A stretch of DNA of 64,000 nt from Craterostigma plantagineum (GCA_027422505.1 JAPQWV010000001.1:4650001-4714000), one strand, 5' to 3'; numbered from the stretch's first letter, positions 23,994-34,115 are shown. Numbers and translations: made by a program. The notes: generated by a model from the letters alone, not told the origin.

Positions 23994-25234
23994 GGTCTCA
24001 TACTCTCATAATCTTACTTCAAAAGAGTTCCCCTGTCTTCCAAAGATATATTTGAAGGACGAATCTCAAGCCTACAAGAATTCAAGAATTTCAAAAGGCG
24101 TGAAAACCGTACACTATCACGAAGATGATCGCAACCGACCTGCTCCAACTCGCTGATCAAGCAGCACTCACCAAATTGACGGATGCATGGATTCTAAGTT
24201 CCCATGGTTCAGTCAGACCAAACTGAACCTAACCCCGGAACGTAGCCGAGTGTTAGTGACGATTCAAGTTCATAGAGCTACCCCTATTTGGAAATTCTTG
24301 ACAAGACCGAAGAGCGGAAGATACAAAATTCCCTTAGTCACAAATTACTAGGACCAACCCCCATAGGTACAGGTGCTAATTGTATTAGCCCCCGGGTAGA
24401 AGTCGCCGCATTAGGTCCAACGGCGCATGCACAACCGAGCCATACCCACTCATCGATCTCCCAACAGACCGATGTTTCACTAAATCACGGGGAGCCGCAT
24501 AATCTATCACTGCTTCACTTGGAAGCAGGAGATATTGAACTAAGTGGTAGTCAGCCCCACACCACTGAATTTTATTGAACACATCGAGTCTAGTGTGTCC
24601 TCACCATCCAAATATTTTTATATCTTTTTAGGACACATACACTTCTTTTCTTATCTGGACTTTGTGACCAGATCAGAACTTTCGTAGACATGTCCTACGA
24701 CATGCGTCGATGATCGGAAGGAAGTCCTGCCGTTGCAACATCAAAACAACAACGGTTTCAGGCCATCGCCTATGAGCTATGCTCCTAGACTGATGTTAAC
24801 GGGACGCCTATGTGGCCCGGTTTATAAAGCCCTGTTCTCACAGGCCACGTCTCAGAGATTATCTCTGAAGTCGTGTCGACGGATTGCCTTTGTGGCTCCG
24901 TCAGGTTATTACCCAACCTGAGCACCCACCATTTCCGCCGCACGTACCACTCTGAAGACGGGCTCTCATGCAATTGATGGAAAAATCTGAAAGAGCCCAA
25001 GCATTTTTTTGGAAAATGCAACTCCATCATCTTGTCCCGACGACGCGATCTTCTTGCCAAAGACGACGCCCCATTTTGACCTATCGCATGATGATCTCCC
25101 TAGCTCGATCTTCATGAGGGGGAGGAGAACTAGAGCAAAATGGGAGCAGCACCACGATGAAAGTGCAATATAGATCAAAAAATGCCAAATCTCAAGCGTC
25201 GTCAAGAATCAAACGAAGACCACAGAGTCCAACG

Positions 25235-25500
25235 ATTGAAGTTGTCACCTCATGTACGACTCTCCGATTTTAAAGAAACACCCCAATCACAACATAAGGT
25301 TGAACAAACGTAGGGGGAGTTGAGCTACAATCGAACGGAGAGATCAGACTCAAATGACAAGATACGGACAACAACTTCAGCATGGACTTCAAGATCAAAG
25401 CTGCCGACCCGTGTACAGCTCTTCGAGTTTAAAGAAAACTCCTAATCCCAACACAAGGTTGAACAAATGTAGGGGGAGTCGCGACTATCGAAGGGAGAGC
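25235..25500 (+). repeat. Imperfect tandem duplication of about 130 bp with purine-tract motifs
   Basis: Two neighbouring units share CAACATAAGGTTGAACAAACG / CAACACAAGGTTGAACAAATG-type sequence followed by TAGGGGGAGT and a TCGAANGGAGAG piece. Each unit carries a purine tract like the true one beside the 3' LTR. Confidence 0.65.
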
Positions 25501-25701
25501 TGGAACACAAGAAGAGAAGATCAGAACACGGTGAGCTTGGAACTCCTAAAGAAGATGTCACAAGACAAGATAAAGGAGGAGGTGAACGAAGAAGAACATG
25601 CATGCAAATGCTTTCGCGTACACAACTCCGATACGTGGTCTTTGAGGTCTCCGTACGATCACAAGACGAAGATAACCAGCGCTAAATTGCAAATTGAACA
25701 C

Positions 25702-25713
25702 AAAGGGGGAGAT
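25702..25713 (+). promoter_or_regulatory. Polypurine tract
   Basis: AAAGGGGGAGAT sits directly before the TG of the 3' LTR and would prime plus-strand DNA synthesis. Confidence 0.85.
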
Positions 25714-26059
25714 TGTTAGGAATAATTTTATTGTGTTCAATTAAATTAGGTTATCTTAATCTTGTAGTTTTAATTACGCCCTAGGACTTAATTGTAAATA
25801 TACCCGACTTGTGGGTATATTAGTTATATTGGGCCCGTTAGCCCATTAGGGCATATGTATAAATACCCTAAACGATACATCGTTTAGGGTTGCTGATTCA
25901 TTATTAGAGTTGACGACTTTGCTGAAGAACTCGCGCGCTCTCTGTTCCAACTCTACAATCCGTCTCGGGGTATTACTGATTAATCGCTTCCGTATTTCAT
26001 CGTATAAGGTAATACTAATCCTATGAATCAGTTCAAGGTTGGATAAAATCGGCCTAACA
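25714..26059 (+). repeat. 3' LTR (346 bp)
   Basis: Same length as the 5' LTR and, by eye, the same sequence. It ends CCTAACA and is followed by the target copy TTTTC. Confidence 0.92.
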
Positions 26060-26739
26060 TTTTCCAACTTAAATTTTTTATTTTTGTTTATTTTACTATT
26101 TTTACATTATTTTTTCCTATTTTTTATTATATTCTCTTACTTTTCTTATTTTATTTTTTTTTGAAATTGGCGGGCTAAGCCCGCCAGGCCCGCTACCCGC
26201 CCGCAGGCCCGTTTTGACAGTACTATTATTATCTAGCCTCATCAATATTATTAAAGTAATCTAAGGTACAAATAGAGAAACAATGCAATTCGAGTAAGCT
26301 CTTGCGATAACGAGAAATACAGGGTCATAGGCATCATTATTAGAGTTTGTAGATTACGACGAAATTCTCCTGTTCATTACCCCATACACGTTTATAATAT
26401 ATAATATGTATTAAATTATTCGAATCGAATAATTCGATTAATATACGAATCGAATACTGAGGTTTCATATTCGTATTCGGATAGCTCTCGAATAAAGAAA
26501 AATATTCTTATTTGGATTCGTATTCTAAATATTTGAATTCGAATCTCAGAATTTCGAATCGAGCAAAAAAATCGATTCGTTTGCAACCCTATGATCGACT
26601 GAAGATCGTAAGTATAAGCGTCGATGCTATCCTCAGCAGTCACAGCCTCACGTGCGAAACCCTTCGAACGCATTGTGCCGACAAGCACAACTCCCCTCAA
26701 GCACTGGCTTATCTGCCGAAAGCTGCATCAACAGATGAA

Positions 26740-27079
26740 AGAAATCAACCACATTCCCCTGAGAAAAAGGAAAATTGATTTCTGAATCATTGCGTCTCAG
26801 CTCACTCAGCTGGATTTCGGAGGCTGTCGGTTTGAGGGCTTTGGGTTGGTCATGGAAATTGTGGGAGTAGATTCGTGGAAATTGTGGGAGTAGATTTTGA
26901 AGGTGGTTTCACACTATTTCCTCCCAAATTGTCTCTGATTTTCTGGCTAGTGATCGGCCAATATTCAGCATTCTTCTCCACGATGGATGGGTATTGCCTG
27001 ATGAAGTTTGCGTCGGGGAGCTCTCTGAGTTTCCAATCGCAGAAAGAAGGTCTCTCCACGCCAAATTCACTGAGGATCT
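26740..27079 (-). other. Possible upstream exon or relic of the interrupted gene
   Basis: On the minus strand the frame from 27079 to 26850 reads like protein (FGVERPSFCDWKLRELPDAN, QYPSIVEKNAEYWPITSQK) but meets frame or stop problems when joined across the solo LTR. A direct repeat of about 19 bases (GAAATTGTGGGAGTAGATT) occurs at 26855 and 26876. No family is recognised. Confidence 0.3.
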
Positions 27080-28703
27080 TGATAAACGTATTATAGTACG
27101 TTTATCGTAGTATTTAATTGGCTCGTAATAGTTTTCGTAGTCAATTTTATGCACTTATTAACCCTATTTCTACTTATTTTGGTATTATAAGGCTTTATGA
27201 CGAGTTTCGGGTGAAAAAGAGCGAAAACGAGGCAAAAACGGCGCGAAAACGATGAAAACTGGTGAAGGTCACGGCCGTGACACTTAGTGCACCTGGCCGT
27301 GACGCTGGGCAGAGAGTTAGACTGAAGATGGTCACGGCCGTGACACCTTGTGCACGTGGACGTGACAATCACCAGAGGCCGAAAGCTGAAGCCAGTCACG
27401 ACCGTGACACTTCTTGCACCAGGCCGTGACCCATAGCAGCAGTATTAGAAAAATTCGTATCTCTCAATCCAGACCTCGGATTGAGAATCCCTTAGGTCAG
27501 AATCAAGCTTGGCGAGTCTTCTATCTATGGTTAAAATTTCAGGTCAATCGGACATCGTTTACCCCTCCATCTGAACAAAGTACGAAACTGTCGCAAGGAT
27601 GGAAAGCGTCACGGCCGTGACGATTATGCACGAGACCGTGACGAGCGGCAGTGAGCTCCATTTTGCACCCCGATAGTGTCACGGCCGTGACTGATCATGT
27701 CCCAGGTCGCGACACTTACGAAAATCAGTATAAAAGCCCAAATTCGACTCAGAAAGAGGGATACCTACCAGATATCAACCCTAAATCATCTAGAGATGAC
27801 AAAAGAGCCGTCAAGAATACGGAATTACGTCCCGGAGCGCAAGAGACGGATCAACGAAGAATTCACGCCGAATTGAACGAGGAACGAAGATTCATCCACG
27901 CTACCATCCCAGATTCTTCAGAATATCAAGATCATGAGTCTTCCTTCCCTGTTTTCTATTTCCTTCGTCATTTTCCCGTCAATTATGAGTAACTAATTCC
28001 CTTATGTGTTTGGGATTTGATGAACGCTAGGTTATTTCGTATTTGAGACATATATGGTTATCGTGACTCGTGCGTCTGACTATTTATCTATCAATGAATT
28101 TGTTTCTTCGCTTTAATATATCTATGTGTTAAAGAGAATGTTTGGAAAATCGTTTAGGGCGACAGCTAAATAACGATTAGGTCGTTCATAGATGATAGGA
28201 TCTGGGTATAGGGCGACAGCAAATACCCGATCCTTGCCATTAGTAATTATTGAATCAATAGATCCCCACGAACGTCTAGGGCGACAGCAAATTCGGGAGT
28301 GGGTAGGAAATTACTGCAATTTAGTCTTAATCACGCATGAGCGATAATTTATTGTCTTAGTCGACAGTATCTAGTGGGATTCGAATCCCGAGCACATTAT
28401 TTTATCTGAAAGCACTCTCATAGTTCAGTCGTGTTCTTTTAATCTCTCTTTGCATTAGGATTGATCTGTTAGGTAGCTCGTAGTATAAACAAATTGCGTA
28501 TTTTATTTAGGCTAAATATCGAGTCGATAGGTCACTACTAGTAATCAGTTGATTCCTTGTGTTCGATACTCGTTTACTCACTTTACTGCACTACAAACGA
28601 TAGGTCCACTGCCTATCGCACGTTGGTGATAGTAATTAGGTATTCGTTTTATATTATCACTTGTTGCACTTGCAAATCATATTAGCACACCACGTGTCGA
28701 TCA
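27080..28703. mobile_element. Solo LTR, Ty3/Gypsy (Tat/Athila/Ogre-like)
   Basis: A 1624-bp segment starts TGATAAACG and ends GTGTCGATCA, flanked by GATCT on both sides (27075-27079 and 28704-28708). There is no primer site and no internal domain, so it is a solo LTR left by recombination between two LTRs. The style (GGCGCGAAAAC, a long leader, TTGTTGCACTTGCAAATCA near the end) recalls LTRs of the Tat/Athila/Ogre group. That clade call is from memory of the type, not a search. Confidence 0.7.
27268..27700. repeat. GTCACGGCCGTGAC palindromes in the solo LTR
   Basis: The 14-base perfect palindrome occurs at about 27270, 27329, 27608 and 27677, with variants (GTCACGACCGTGAC, CTGGCCGTGACG, CACGAGACCGTGACG) between, each followed by a short TTGTGCAC or TTAGTGCACC-like piece. 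Confidence 0.85.
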
Positions 28704-28708
28704 GATCT

Positions 28709-29030
28709 CTCTCATTTTATTAGATAACTGTTTCCTCGAAGGCAACTGAGAGACCCTAACGATGGACTTTTGCCTGAACAGGTAAATAACGTATTCCCTC
28801 ACCTAAAAATCCAACCTCTCATCTGTAGCATACATCAATGAACGTTTTCGAAACCAAAGTCCCTTAACTAAAACGATGAGCTCTTGCAACACGGATTCCT
28901 TCAAATGACTAATTGAATTGAAAAAAATAAAAGTGAGACGAAATGAAAAAACAAATTAGTATGACATACGGCCCTAAAACACAGAATTAATGAAAAAATC
29001 AATTTACTTGTACAAATCACTCTCCCTCTC
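28709..29030. other. Spacer between solo LTR and the tandem array
   Basis: Nothing is firmly recognisable. Minus-strand stretches near 28730-28780 and 28800-28910 have short open frames with possible splice signals and could be further relics of the gene interrupted on the left. Confidence 0.25.
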
Positions 29031-29039
29031 TCTATTTCA

Positions 29040-29455
29040 TGCATTTGAACGCACTCTCCAATGCTCCAACCCGTGACTCACTTCTCCGATGAATGAAATT
29101 GCGATCATCCAATGCTCCAACCAGTGACTCATTTCTCCGATGAATGAAATTGTGATCAAAATGCAGATGGAGGATCTTTTCCAGCAGGGGTTGCTCATGC
29201 TGAAGTAATTCCTGCATATGTTGCTGTTGCTGTTCCACCTCCTCCTGCAGATGTGATGTTGCTGTTCCACCTCTTTCTGAAGATGTTGCTGTTGCTGTCC
29301 ACCTCCTCCGATGAATGAAAGTGCGATCAAAATGCAGATGAAGGCTCTTTTTCCAGCATAGGTTGCTCATGCTGAAGTAATTCCTGCAGATGTTGCTGTT
29401 GTCGTTCCACCTCCTCCTGCAGATGCTGTTGTTGTTCCACTTCGTTAAGTAATTC
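29040..29455 (+). repeat. Minisatellite of GTTGCTGTTCCACCTCCTCCT-type units
   Basis: Blocks containing TGCAGATGTTGCTGTTGCTG and GTTCCACCTCCTCC are repeated. A longer unit of about 180 bases beginning CTCCGATGAATGAAA is present twice. A related block is at 32846-32990. On the plus strand pieces read as valine/alanine/proline repeats (VPPPPADV). This looks like the first coding part of the tandem gene family below. Confidence 0.55.
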
Positions 29456-29830
29456 ATCTAGCGTTTCTAATTTGTCTGCTATTATCTTTCAACATTATCG
29501 TGGCTATAATTGTACTTTTAGAAGGGAATTCAACTAAAACACACCAATCTCTGAGATATCCCGTTGCAGCTCTATGCATCACAATGTGTATCACAGTATT
29601 TCAGTATTTCGTTTTTACCAATAATCTGAGCTTAAAGTCTTGTTTAATACTAGGTCGTTTTTAATTGTTGCCGTTGAGATACAAATTTCAAACAAAATAT
29701 TAGAAACTCAAATAACCGAAAGAGCATTTGCAAAATTCCACATTTCATTTCTAGCTAGCATTGCGGTGCTTGTAATAACCCTAGCCAGAGATGCGATGGC
29801 TGATAAAATAGTTGCTGTTGTAAGTGAATA
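29455..29830 (+). pseudogene. Membrane-protein family, copy 1 (fused to repeats)
   Basis: A decayed first transmembrane exon (about 29466-29580) is followed by an acceptor (ACTAG at 29653) and a second exon reading RSFLIVAVEIQISN, then a hydrophobic helix FHISFLASIAVLVITLA. The exon runs straight into the 66-bp repeat (DAMADKIVAVVSE, then stop), so it is fused to repeat sequence. No family is recognised. Confidence 0.5.
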
Positions 29831-30213
29831 AATAGCTTCGGACGATCAAAATGATGATGCGATGGCTGATGAAATAGTTGCTGCTGTAGGTGAAGAAATA
29901 GTGTCGGCCGATCAAAATGATGATGCCATGGCTGATGAAATAGTTGTTGCTATAGGTGAAGAAATAGTTTCGACCGATCAAAATGATGATGCGATGGCTG
30001 ATGAAATAGTTGCTGATGTAGGTGAAGAAATAATTTCGGCCCATCAAAATGATGATGCGATGGCTGATGAAATAGTTGCTGCTGTAGGTGCAGAAAAATA
30101 GTTTCGGCTGATCAAAATGATGATGCGAGGGTTTATGATAAATTCGCCTGATCAAAATGATGATGCGATGGCTGATGAAATAGTTGCTGCTATAGGTGAA
30201 GAAATAGTTTCGG
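29793..30213 (+). repeat. 66-bp coding minisatellite, block 1
   Basis: Six or so units of 66 bases encode a 22-residue acidic unit MADEIVAAVGEEIVSADQND-DA. Within 29862-30101 the frame stays open for about 3.5 units; other units carry stops or small shifts. Starts at 29862, 29928, 29994 and 30060 show the exact 66-base period. Confidence 0.92.
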
Positions 30214-30870
30214 CTAAAGCACCTCCTACCACCTCGTATGCATTAACTCTTTGGAATTTGGGGAGCAATCTAGCGTTTCTAATGTCTTTGCTATCATCAT
30301 TTACCATTGTCATAGCTACGACGGTGCTTATAGAAGGAAACACTAAAACTCATATATCTGTGAGATTTGCAGTTGCAGCTCTTTGCTTCCCAGGAATTTT
30401 TATTACAACATTTCATTTACCACATAATAGAAGTTGATATTGTATTTTTTGATTCCTAGATCTTGTCTAATTGCTGCTATTGCACAAAATTTCGAAGAGA
30501 AGATCCAATGAACCACATATAACCAAAAGAATAATTCACAAATTACTCGTTTCATTTCTAGCTGCGATTGTGGTGTCTGTATTCACCATATTCGGAGAGG
30601 ATACAATCTGGTGTATAGTTACAGATTCTGTTATATTACATCTATCATCTCCATCATAGGTAATATTTCAATTAGTTATTGATCTTTTTAACACTTTCAT
30701 TAATTTTATTTTGGTCTTTTTTGTAGATATGTTTCTGATTTTACTCCCACCTCAACCACAGTCAGTTCAAGAAAGTGATACTAATATGTCGGAAGAAAGA
30801 GATCGCAAGTTATATCGTAAACCTTATGTAATAATTCGTACTAATACTATACTTCAATTATTACTCTTGT
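30117..30870 (+). CDS. Membrane-protein family, copy 2
   Basis: The best-preserved copy. Exon A (30117-about 30400) joins a repeat unit to two hydrophobic helices: TSYALTLWNLGSNLAFLMSL, then FTIVIATTVLIEGN, then VRFAVAALCFPGIFI. Exon B (about 30460-30658) has TRIIHKLLVSFLAAIVVSVF and GEDTIWCIVTDSVILHL, ending at an AG/GTAATAT donor. Exon C starts after a TTTTTTGTAG acceptor at 30726 with DMFLILLPPQPQSVQ, followed by a charged tail. The predicted product has an acidic repeat head and three or four membrane helices. I do not recognise the family. Exon B seems to need a frame adjustment, so function is doubtful. Confidence 0.45.
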
Positions 30871-30872
30871 TG

Positions 30873-31240
30873 GCTGATGAAATAGTTGATGCTATAGGTG
30901 AAGAAATAGTTTCGGCCGATCAAAATGATCATGCCATGGCTGTTAAAATACTTGCTCATGTATGTGAGAAATAGTTTCGCCCGATCAAAATGATGATGCC
31001 ATGACTGATGAAATAGTTGCTGCTGTAGGTGAAGAAATAATTTCGGCCTATCAAAATGATGATGCGATGACTGATGCAATAGTTGCTGCTATAGGTGAAG
31101 AAAAATAGTTTCGGCCGATCAAATTGATGGTGCGATGACTGATGAAATAGTTGCTAATGTAGGTTAAGAAGAGTTTCAGCCGATCAAAATGACGATGCCA
31201 TGGCTGATGAAATAATTGCTGCTATAGGTGAAGAAATAGT
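30873..31240 (+). repeat. 66-bp minisatellite, block 2
   Basis: About five to six units like block 1 (GCTGATGAAATAGTTG...GGCCGATCAAAATGATGATG). Several carry the same disruptive variants seen in other blocks, for example GAAGAAAAATAG and GTGAGAAATAG. Confidence 0.88.
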
Positions 31241-31915
31241 TTCTGCTGAAGCACCTCTTACCACCTCGTATGCTTTAATTCTTTGGAATTTGAGGAGCAA
31301 TCTAACGTTTCTAATGTCTTTGCTATCATCATTCACCATTGCCATAGCTACAATGGTGCTATAGAAGGAAACATTAAAACTCATAAATCTTTGAGACTTG
31401 CAGTTGCAGCTCTATGCTTCCCAGACATATTTATTACACGATTTCCTTTTACCACATAATAGAAGTTGATATTGTCTTGTTTGATTCCTAGTCTTGTCTA
31501 ATTGCTGCTATTGAAACAAAAAATTTCGAAGAGAAGATCCAATGAACCACATATAACCAAAAGAATACTTCTCAAATTACTCATTTCATTTCTAGCTGCC
31601 ATTGTGGTGTCTGTATTCACCCTATTCGGAGAGGATACAATCTAGTGCATAGTTACAGATTCTGTTACATTAAAACATCTATCATCTCCATCATACGTAA
31701 TATTTCGGTTAGTTATTGATCTTGTTACCGCTTTCATTAATTTTATTTTTGTCTTTTTTGCAGATATGTTTCTGATTTTACTCCCACCTCAACCACAGCC
31801 AGTTCCAGAAAGTGATACTAATGGGTAGGAAGAAAAATTTGCAAGTTATATCGTAAACCTTTTGTCATAAATAATTCGTACTAATACTTTACTTGCAATA
31901 ATTACTCTTTGTTGG
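31240..31915 (+). pseudogene. Membrane-protein family, copy 3
   Basis: Very similar to copy 2: exon A at 31240-31450 has a lost base (GTGCTATAGAAGG versus GTGCTTATAGAAGG) that breaks the frame. Exon B at 31490-31690 has TAG in place of TGG in ATCTAGTGCATAG, and exon C is at 31766-31870. Copies 2 and 3 look like a recent segmental duplication. This copy is non-functional. Confidence 0.6.
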
Positions 31916-31946
31916 CTGATGAAATAGTTGATGCTATAGGTGAATA

Positions 31947-32242
31947 CTGGGCCGGATTAGGGCCCGTGCTTCCTGGTCTACAACACAGGGCCCAAATGTT
32001 TTGGGTTCACTTTAGGGCCACATTTCAAGGTTTATTTCTTTATAAATATAATTTTACTTAATTATTTTATGGCACATTAAGCTATTTTTTAAGAAAAGCG
32101 ACTTCTATAATGGCCTAAGCTATAAATAATAAAAATAAGCCCAAGTAAATATAATAACAATTAAACTTTCTATTTAGTTATATTAATATGGGGCCTCCAA
32201 TGTGATTAGAACCGAGGCCCATAAATCGAAAAAACAGCCCTG
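31947..32242. mobile_element. hAT MITE, 296 bp
   Basis: A perfect 8-base target copy GGTGAATA flanks it (31939-31946 and 32243-32250). Ends are CTGGGCCGG and the complement of CAGCCCTG (rc CAGGGCTG). The interior is AT-rich with GGCCC blocks near both ends. It inserted inside a 66-bp repeat unit. Confidence 0.85.
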
Positions 32243-32250
32243 GGTGAATA

Positions 32251-32846
32251 AATAGTTTCGACCGATAAAAATGATGATGCAAAGGCTTGTGACATAGTTA
32301 CTGCTGTAGGTGAAGAAATAGTTTCGGCCGATCAAAATGATGATGCGATGGCTGATGAAATAGTTACTGCCGTAGGTGAAGAAATAGTAATGATGCCATG
32401 GCCGATGAAATAGTTGCCGCTGTTGGTGAGAAATAATTTCGCCCGATCAAAATGATGATGCCATGACTGATGAAATAGTTGCTACTGTAGGTGAAGAAAT
32501 AGTTTCGGCCGATCAAAATGATGATGCGCTGACTGATGAAATAGTTGTTGTTGTAGGTGAAGAAAATAGCTTCGGGCGATCAAAATGATGATGCGATGGC
32601 TGATGAAATAGTTATTGCTGTAGGTGAAGAATAGTTTCGGCCGATCAAACTGATGATTCCATGGCTAATCAAATAGTTGCTGGTGTAAGTGAAGAAATTA
32701 TTTCGGCCGATCAAAATGATGATGCGATGGCTGATGAAATAGTTGCTGCTGTAGGTGAAAAAAATAGTTTTGCCCGATCAAAATAATGATGCGATGGATG
32801 ATGAAATAGTTTCTGTTATAGGTGAAGAAATAGTTTCGGCTGAAGT
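32251..32846 (+). repeat. 66-bp minisatellite, block 3a
   Basis: About nine units with mixed one- to three-base changes, so no frame runs through more than one or two units. Confidence 0.88.
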
Positions 32847-33186
32847 CTTTCCAGCAGAGGTTGCTCATGTGAAGTAATTCCTGCAGATGTTGCTGTTGCT
32901 GTTCGACCTCCTCCTGCAGATGTTGCTGTTGTTGATTCTGATTGAGCTTCATTAACATCTGCATTGGAGGAGGAGTGAGGGAGACGATGATGCATTGGAG
33001 GAGGAGTGAGGGAGACGAGGATACATTGGAGGAGGAGTGAGGAAGACGAGGAAGGAATAATCGACTGTGAGTAGTAAAGCAACACTAGTTGATTTACCTT
33101 TGAGCTCCTCCATGATCCACATTGTTCTTCGAATCTTCTGATTTTGATTGAGCTTCATCAACATCTTCATTGGAGAGGAGGAGAGA
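32846..33186 (+). repeat. Proline/valine-type minisatellite and GGAGGAGGAGTGAGG repeats
   Basis: A block related to 29040-29455 (TGTTGCTGTTGCTGTTCGACCTCCTCCTGC-type units) runs into three copies of a roughly 30-base unit with GCATTGGAGGAGGAGTGAGG. A TTGAGCTTCATTAACATCTGCATTGGAGG-like piece occurs at both ends of the block (about 32942 and 33149). Confidence 0.7.
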
Positions 33187-33770
33187 AGAAATAGTTTCGG
33201 CCGATCAAAATGATGATGCGATGGCTAATGAAATAGTTGTTGTCGTAGGTGAAGAAATAGTTTCGGCCGATCAAAATTATGATGCCATGGCTGATGAAAT
33301 AGTTGCTGCTGTAGGTGAGAAATAGTTTCGCCCGATCACAATGATGATGCCATGGCTGATGAAATAGTTGCTGTTGTAGGTGAAGAAATAGTTTCGGCCG
33401 ATCAAAATGATGATGCAATGGCTGATGAAATAGTTGTTGATGTAGGTGAAGAAATAGTTTCGACCGATCAAATTAATGATGTCATGGCTGATGAAATAGT
33501 TGTTGCTGTAGGTGAAGAAAAATAGTTTCGGCCAATCAAAATGATGATGCGATGACTGATGAAATAGTTACTGGTATAGGTGAAGAAATAGTTTCGGCCA
33601 ATCAAATTGATGATGCCATGGCTGATGAAATAGTTGCTGCTGTAGGTGAAGAAATAGTTTCGGCCGATCAAAATGATGATGCGATGGCTGGTGAAATAGT
33701 TGCTGCTGTAGGTGAAGAAAAATAGTTTCGGCTGATCAAATAATGATGCGATGGCTGATGAAATATTGTT
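33186..33770 (+). repeat. 66-bp minisatellite, block 3b
   Basis: About nine more 66-base units, decayed in frame like block 3a. Confidence 0.9.
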
Positions 33771-34115
33771 TATGAGTCTGCTCAATCTGAAATGGCGCAT
33801 CATGATCCACCTGCACTAACCTCTTCCTTTGCTCCAACGCAGCTCCAATTGCTCGTCCAAACGGATGCAGCTGAAAATGACGAAATTGATTCTGTTTACG
33901 AGTCTGCACAATCTGAAATGGCGCTGCATGATCCACCTGCACTAACCTCTCTTCTTTGCTCCAATTGCTCGTCCGAACGGATGCAGCTGAAAATGGCGAA
34001 ATTGTTGTTTATGAGTCTGTTCAATCTGAAATGGCGCAACATGATCCTAGCACTACTTCCAACCCTGCTCCAATTGCTCGTCCAAACTGATGCAGCTGAA
34101 AAATCTGAAGTAGAT
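33770..34115 (+). repeat. Tandem repeat of about 110-126 bp
   Basis: Three units start GAGTCTGCTCAATCTGAAAT and contain ATGATCCACCTGCACTAACC and CCAATTGCTCGTCCAAACG. They code for a roughly 40-residue unit (ESAQSEMAHHDPPALTS...LLVQTDAAE). Length differences between units shift the frame. Confidence 0.8.

Larger units (their letters stand above)
19125..26059 (+). mobile_element. Young pol-less LTR retrotransposon (Copia-derived)
   Basis: Complete structure: two 346-bp LTRs that I find identical by eye, TG...CA ends, a 5-bp target duplication TTTTC at 19120-19124 and 26060-26064, an initiator-methionine primer site TGGTATCAGAGC (19473-19484), and a purine tract AAAGGGGGAGAT before the 3' LTR. 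The 6.2-kb interior has only gag-like remnants (21324-23051) and no protease, integrase or reverse transcriptase. It must have moved with proteins from another element, and recently. Confidence 0.9.
18934..26225. mobile_element. hAT MITE (about 350 bp) carrying a nested LTR element
   Basis: The left end is TAGAGCTGTCAAACGGGGC. The right end is GCCCGTTTTGACAGTACTA, whose complement begins TAGTACTGTCAAAACGGGC. Flanking 8-base copies are TTGTTATC (18926-18933) and TTATTATC (26226-26233). Subterminal GGGCGGGC and GCCCGCC blocks pair with each other. Removing the LTR element at 19125-26059 leaves a roughly 350-bp MITE. Confidence 0.8.
15993..26591. mobile_element. hAT-type non-autonomous element (outermost of a nest)
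   Basis: Terminal inverted repeats are TAGGGTTGGAAACGAATC at the left and the complement of GATTCGTTTGCAACCCTA at the right. The flanking 8-base target copies are CGATCGAC (15985-15992) and TGATCGAC (26592-26599), matching at 7 of 8. Both ends (about 16000-16140 and 26415-26580) are packed with ATTCG/CGAAT motifs in both orientations, as expected of subterminal transposase-binding repeats. About 2.8 kb belongs to this element; the rest is younger insertions. No transposase frame is visible. Confidence 0.8.
15348..26722 (-). pseudogene. Unrecognised gene split by nested transposons
   Basis: Three minus-strand exons fit together: 26722-26592, then 15984-15707 after removal of a 10.6-kb insertion and one target duplication, then 15515-15348 ending in TGA. 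The first has a strong acceptor after a pyrimidine tract. The junction at 15707 is AAAG/GTACAT and the next exon follows TTAG. Across the insertion the frame continues exactly, from TYDLQSI on one side into GRVAFIIHGMCVPK on the other. The rest includes SSPGHLEYDEFRSEFFVETS, LHMACRKVVIDLF and AAKMVPKREVLVAEYQK. The sequence looks well conserved and soluble but I cannot assign a family. Earlier exons probably lie beyond 26740. The insertion must truncate or silence it unless it is spliced out. Confidence 0.6.

Noticed and set aside
23929..24156. Polylysine open frame
   Set aside because: Product of the poly(A)-rich tract within the LTR element.
29032..29457. Minus-strand Gln-rich coiled-coil frame (EEVEQQQQH)
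   Set aside because: Probably antisense to proline/valine repeats of the plus-strand family; the GTTGCTGTT composition gives Q runs automatically. I could not exclude it fully.
29781..33803. Minus-strand open frames rich in HHFDRPKLFLHLQQQLFHQ
   Set aside because: They are antisense shadows of the 66-bp repeat; the plus strand carries the protein-like reading linked to the exon A helices.
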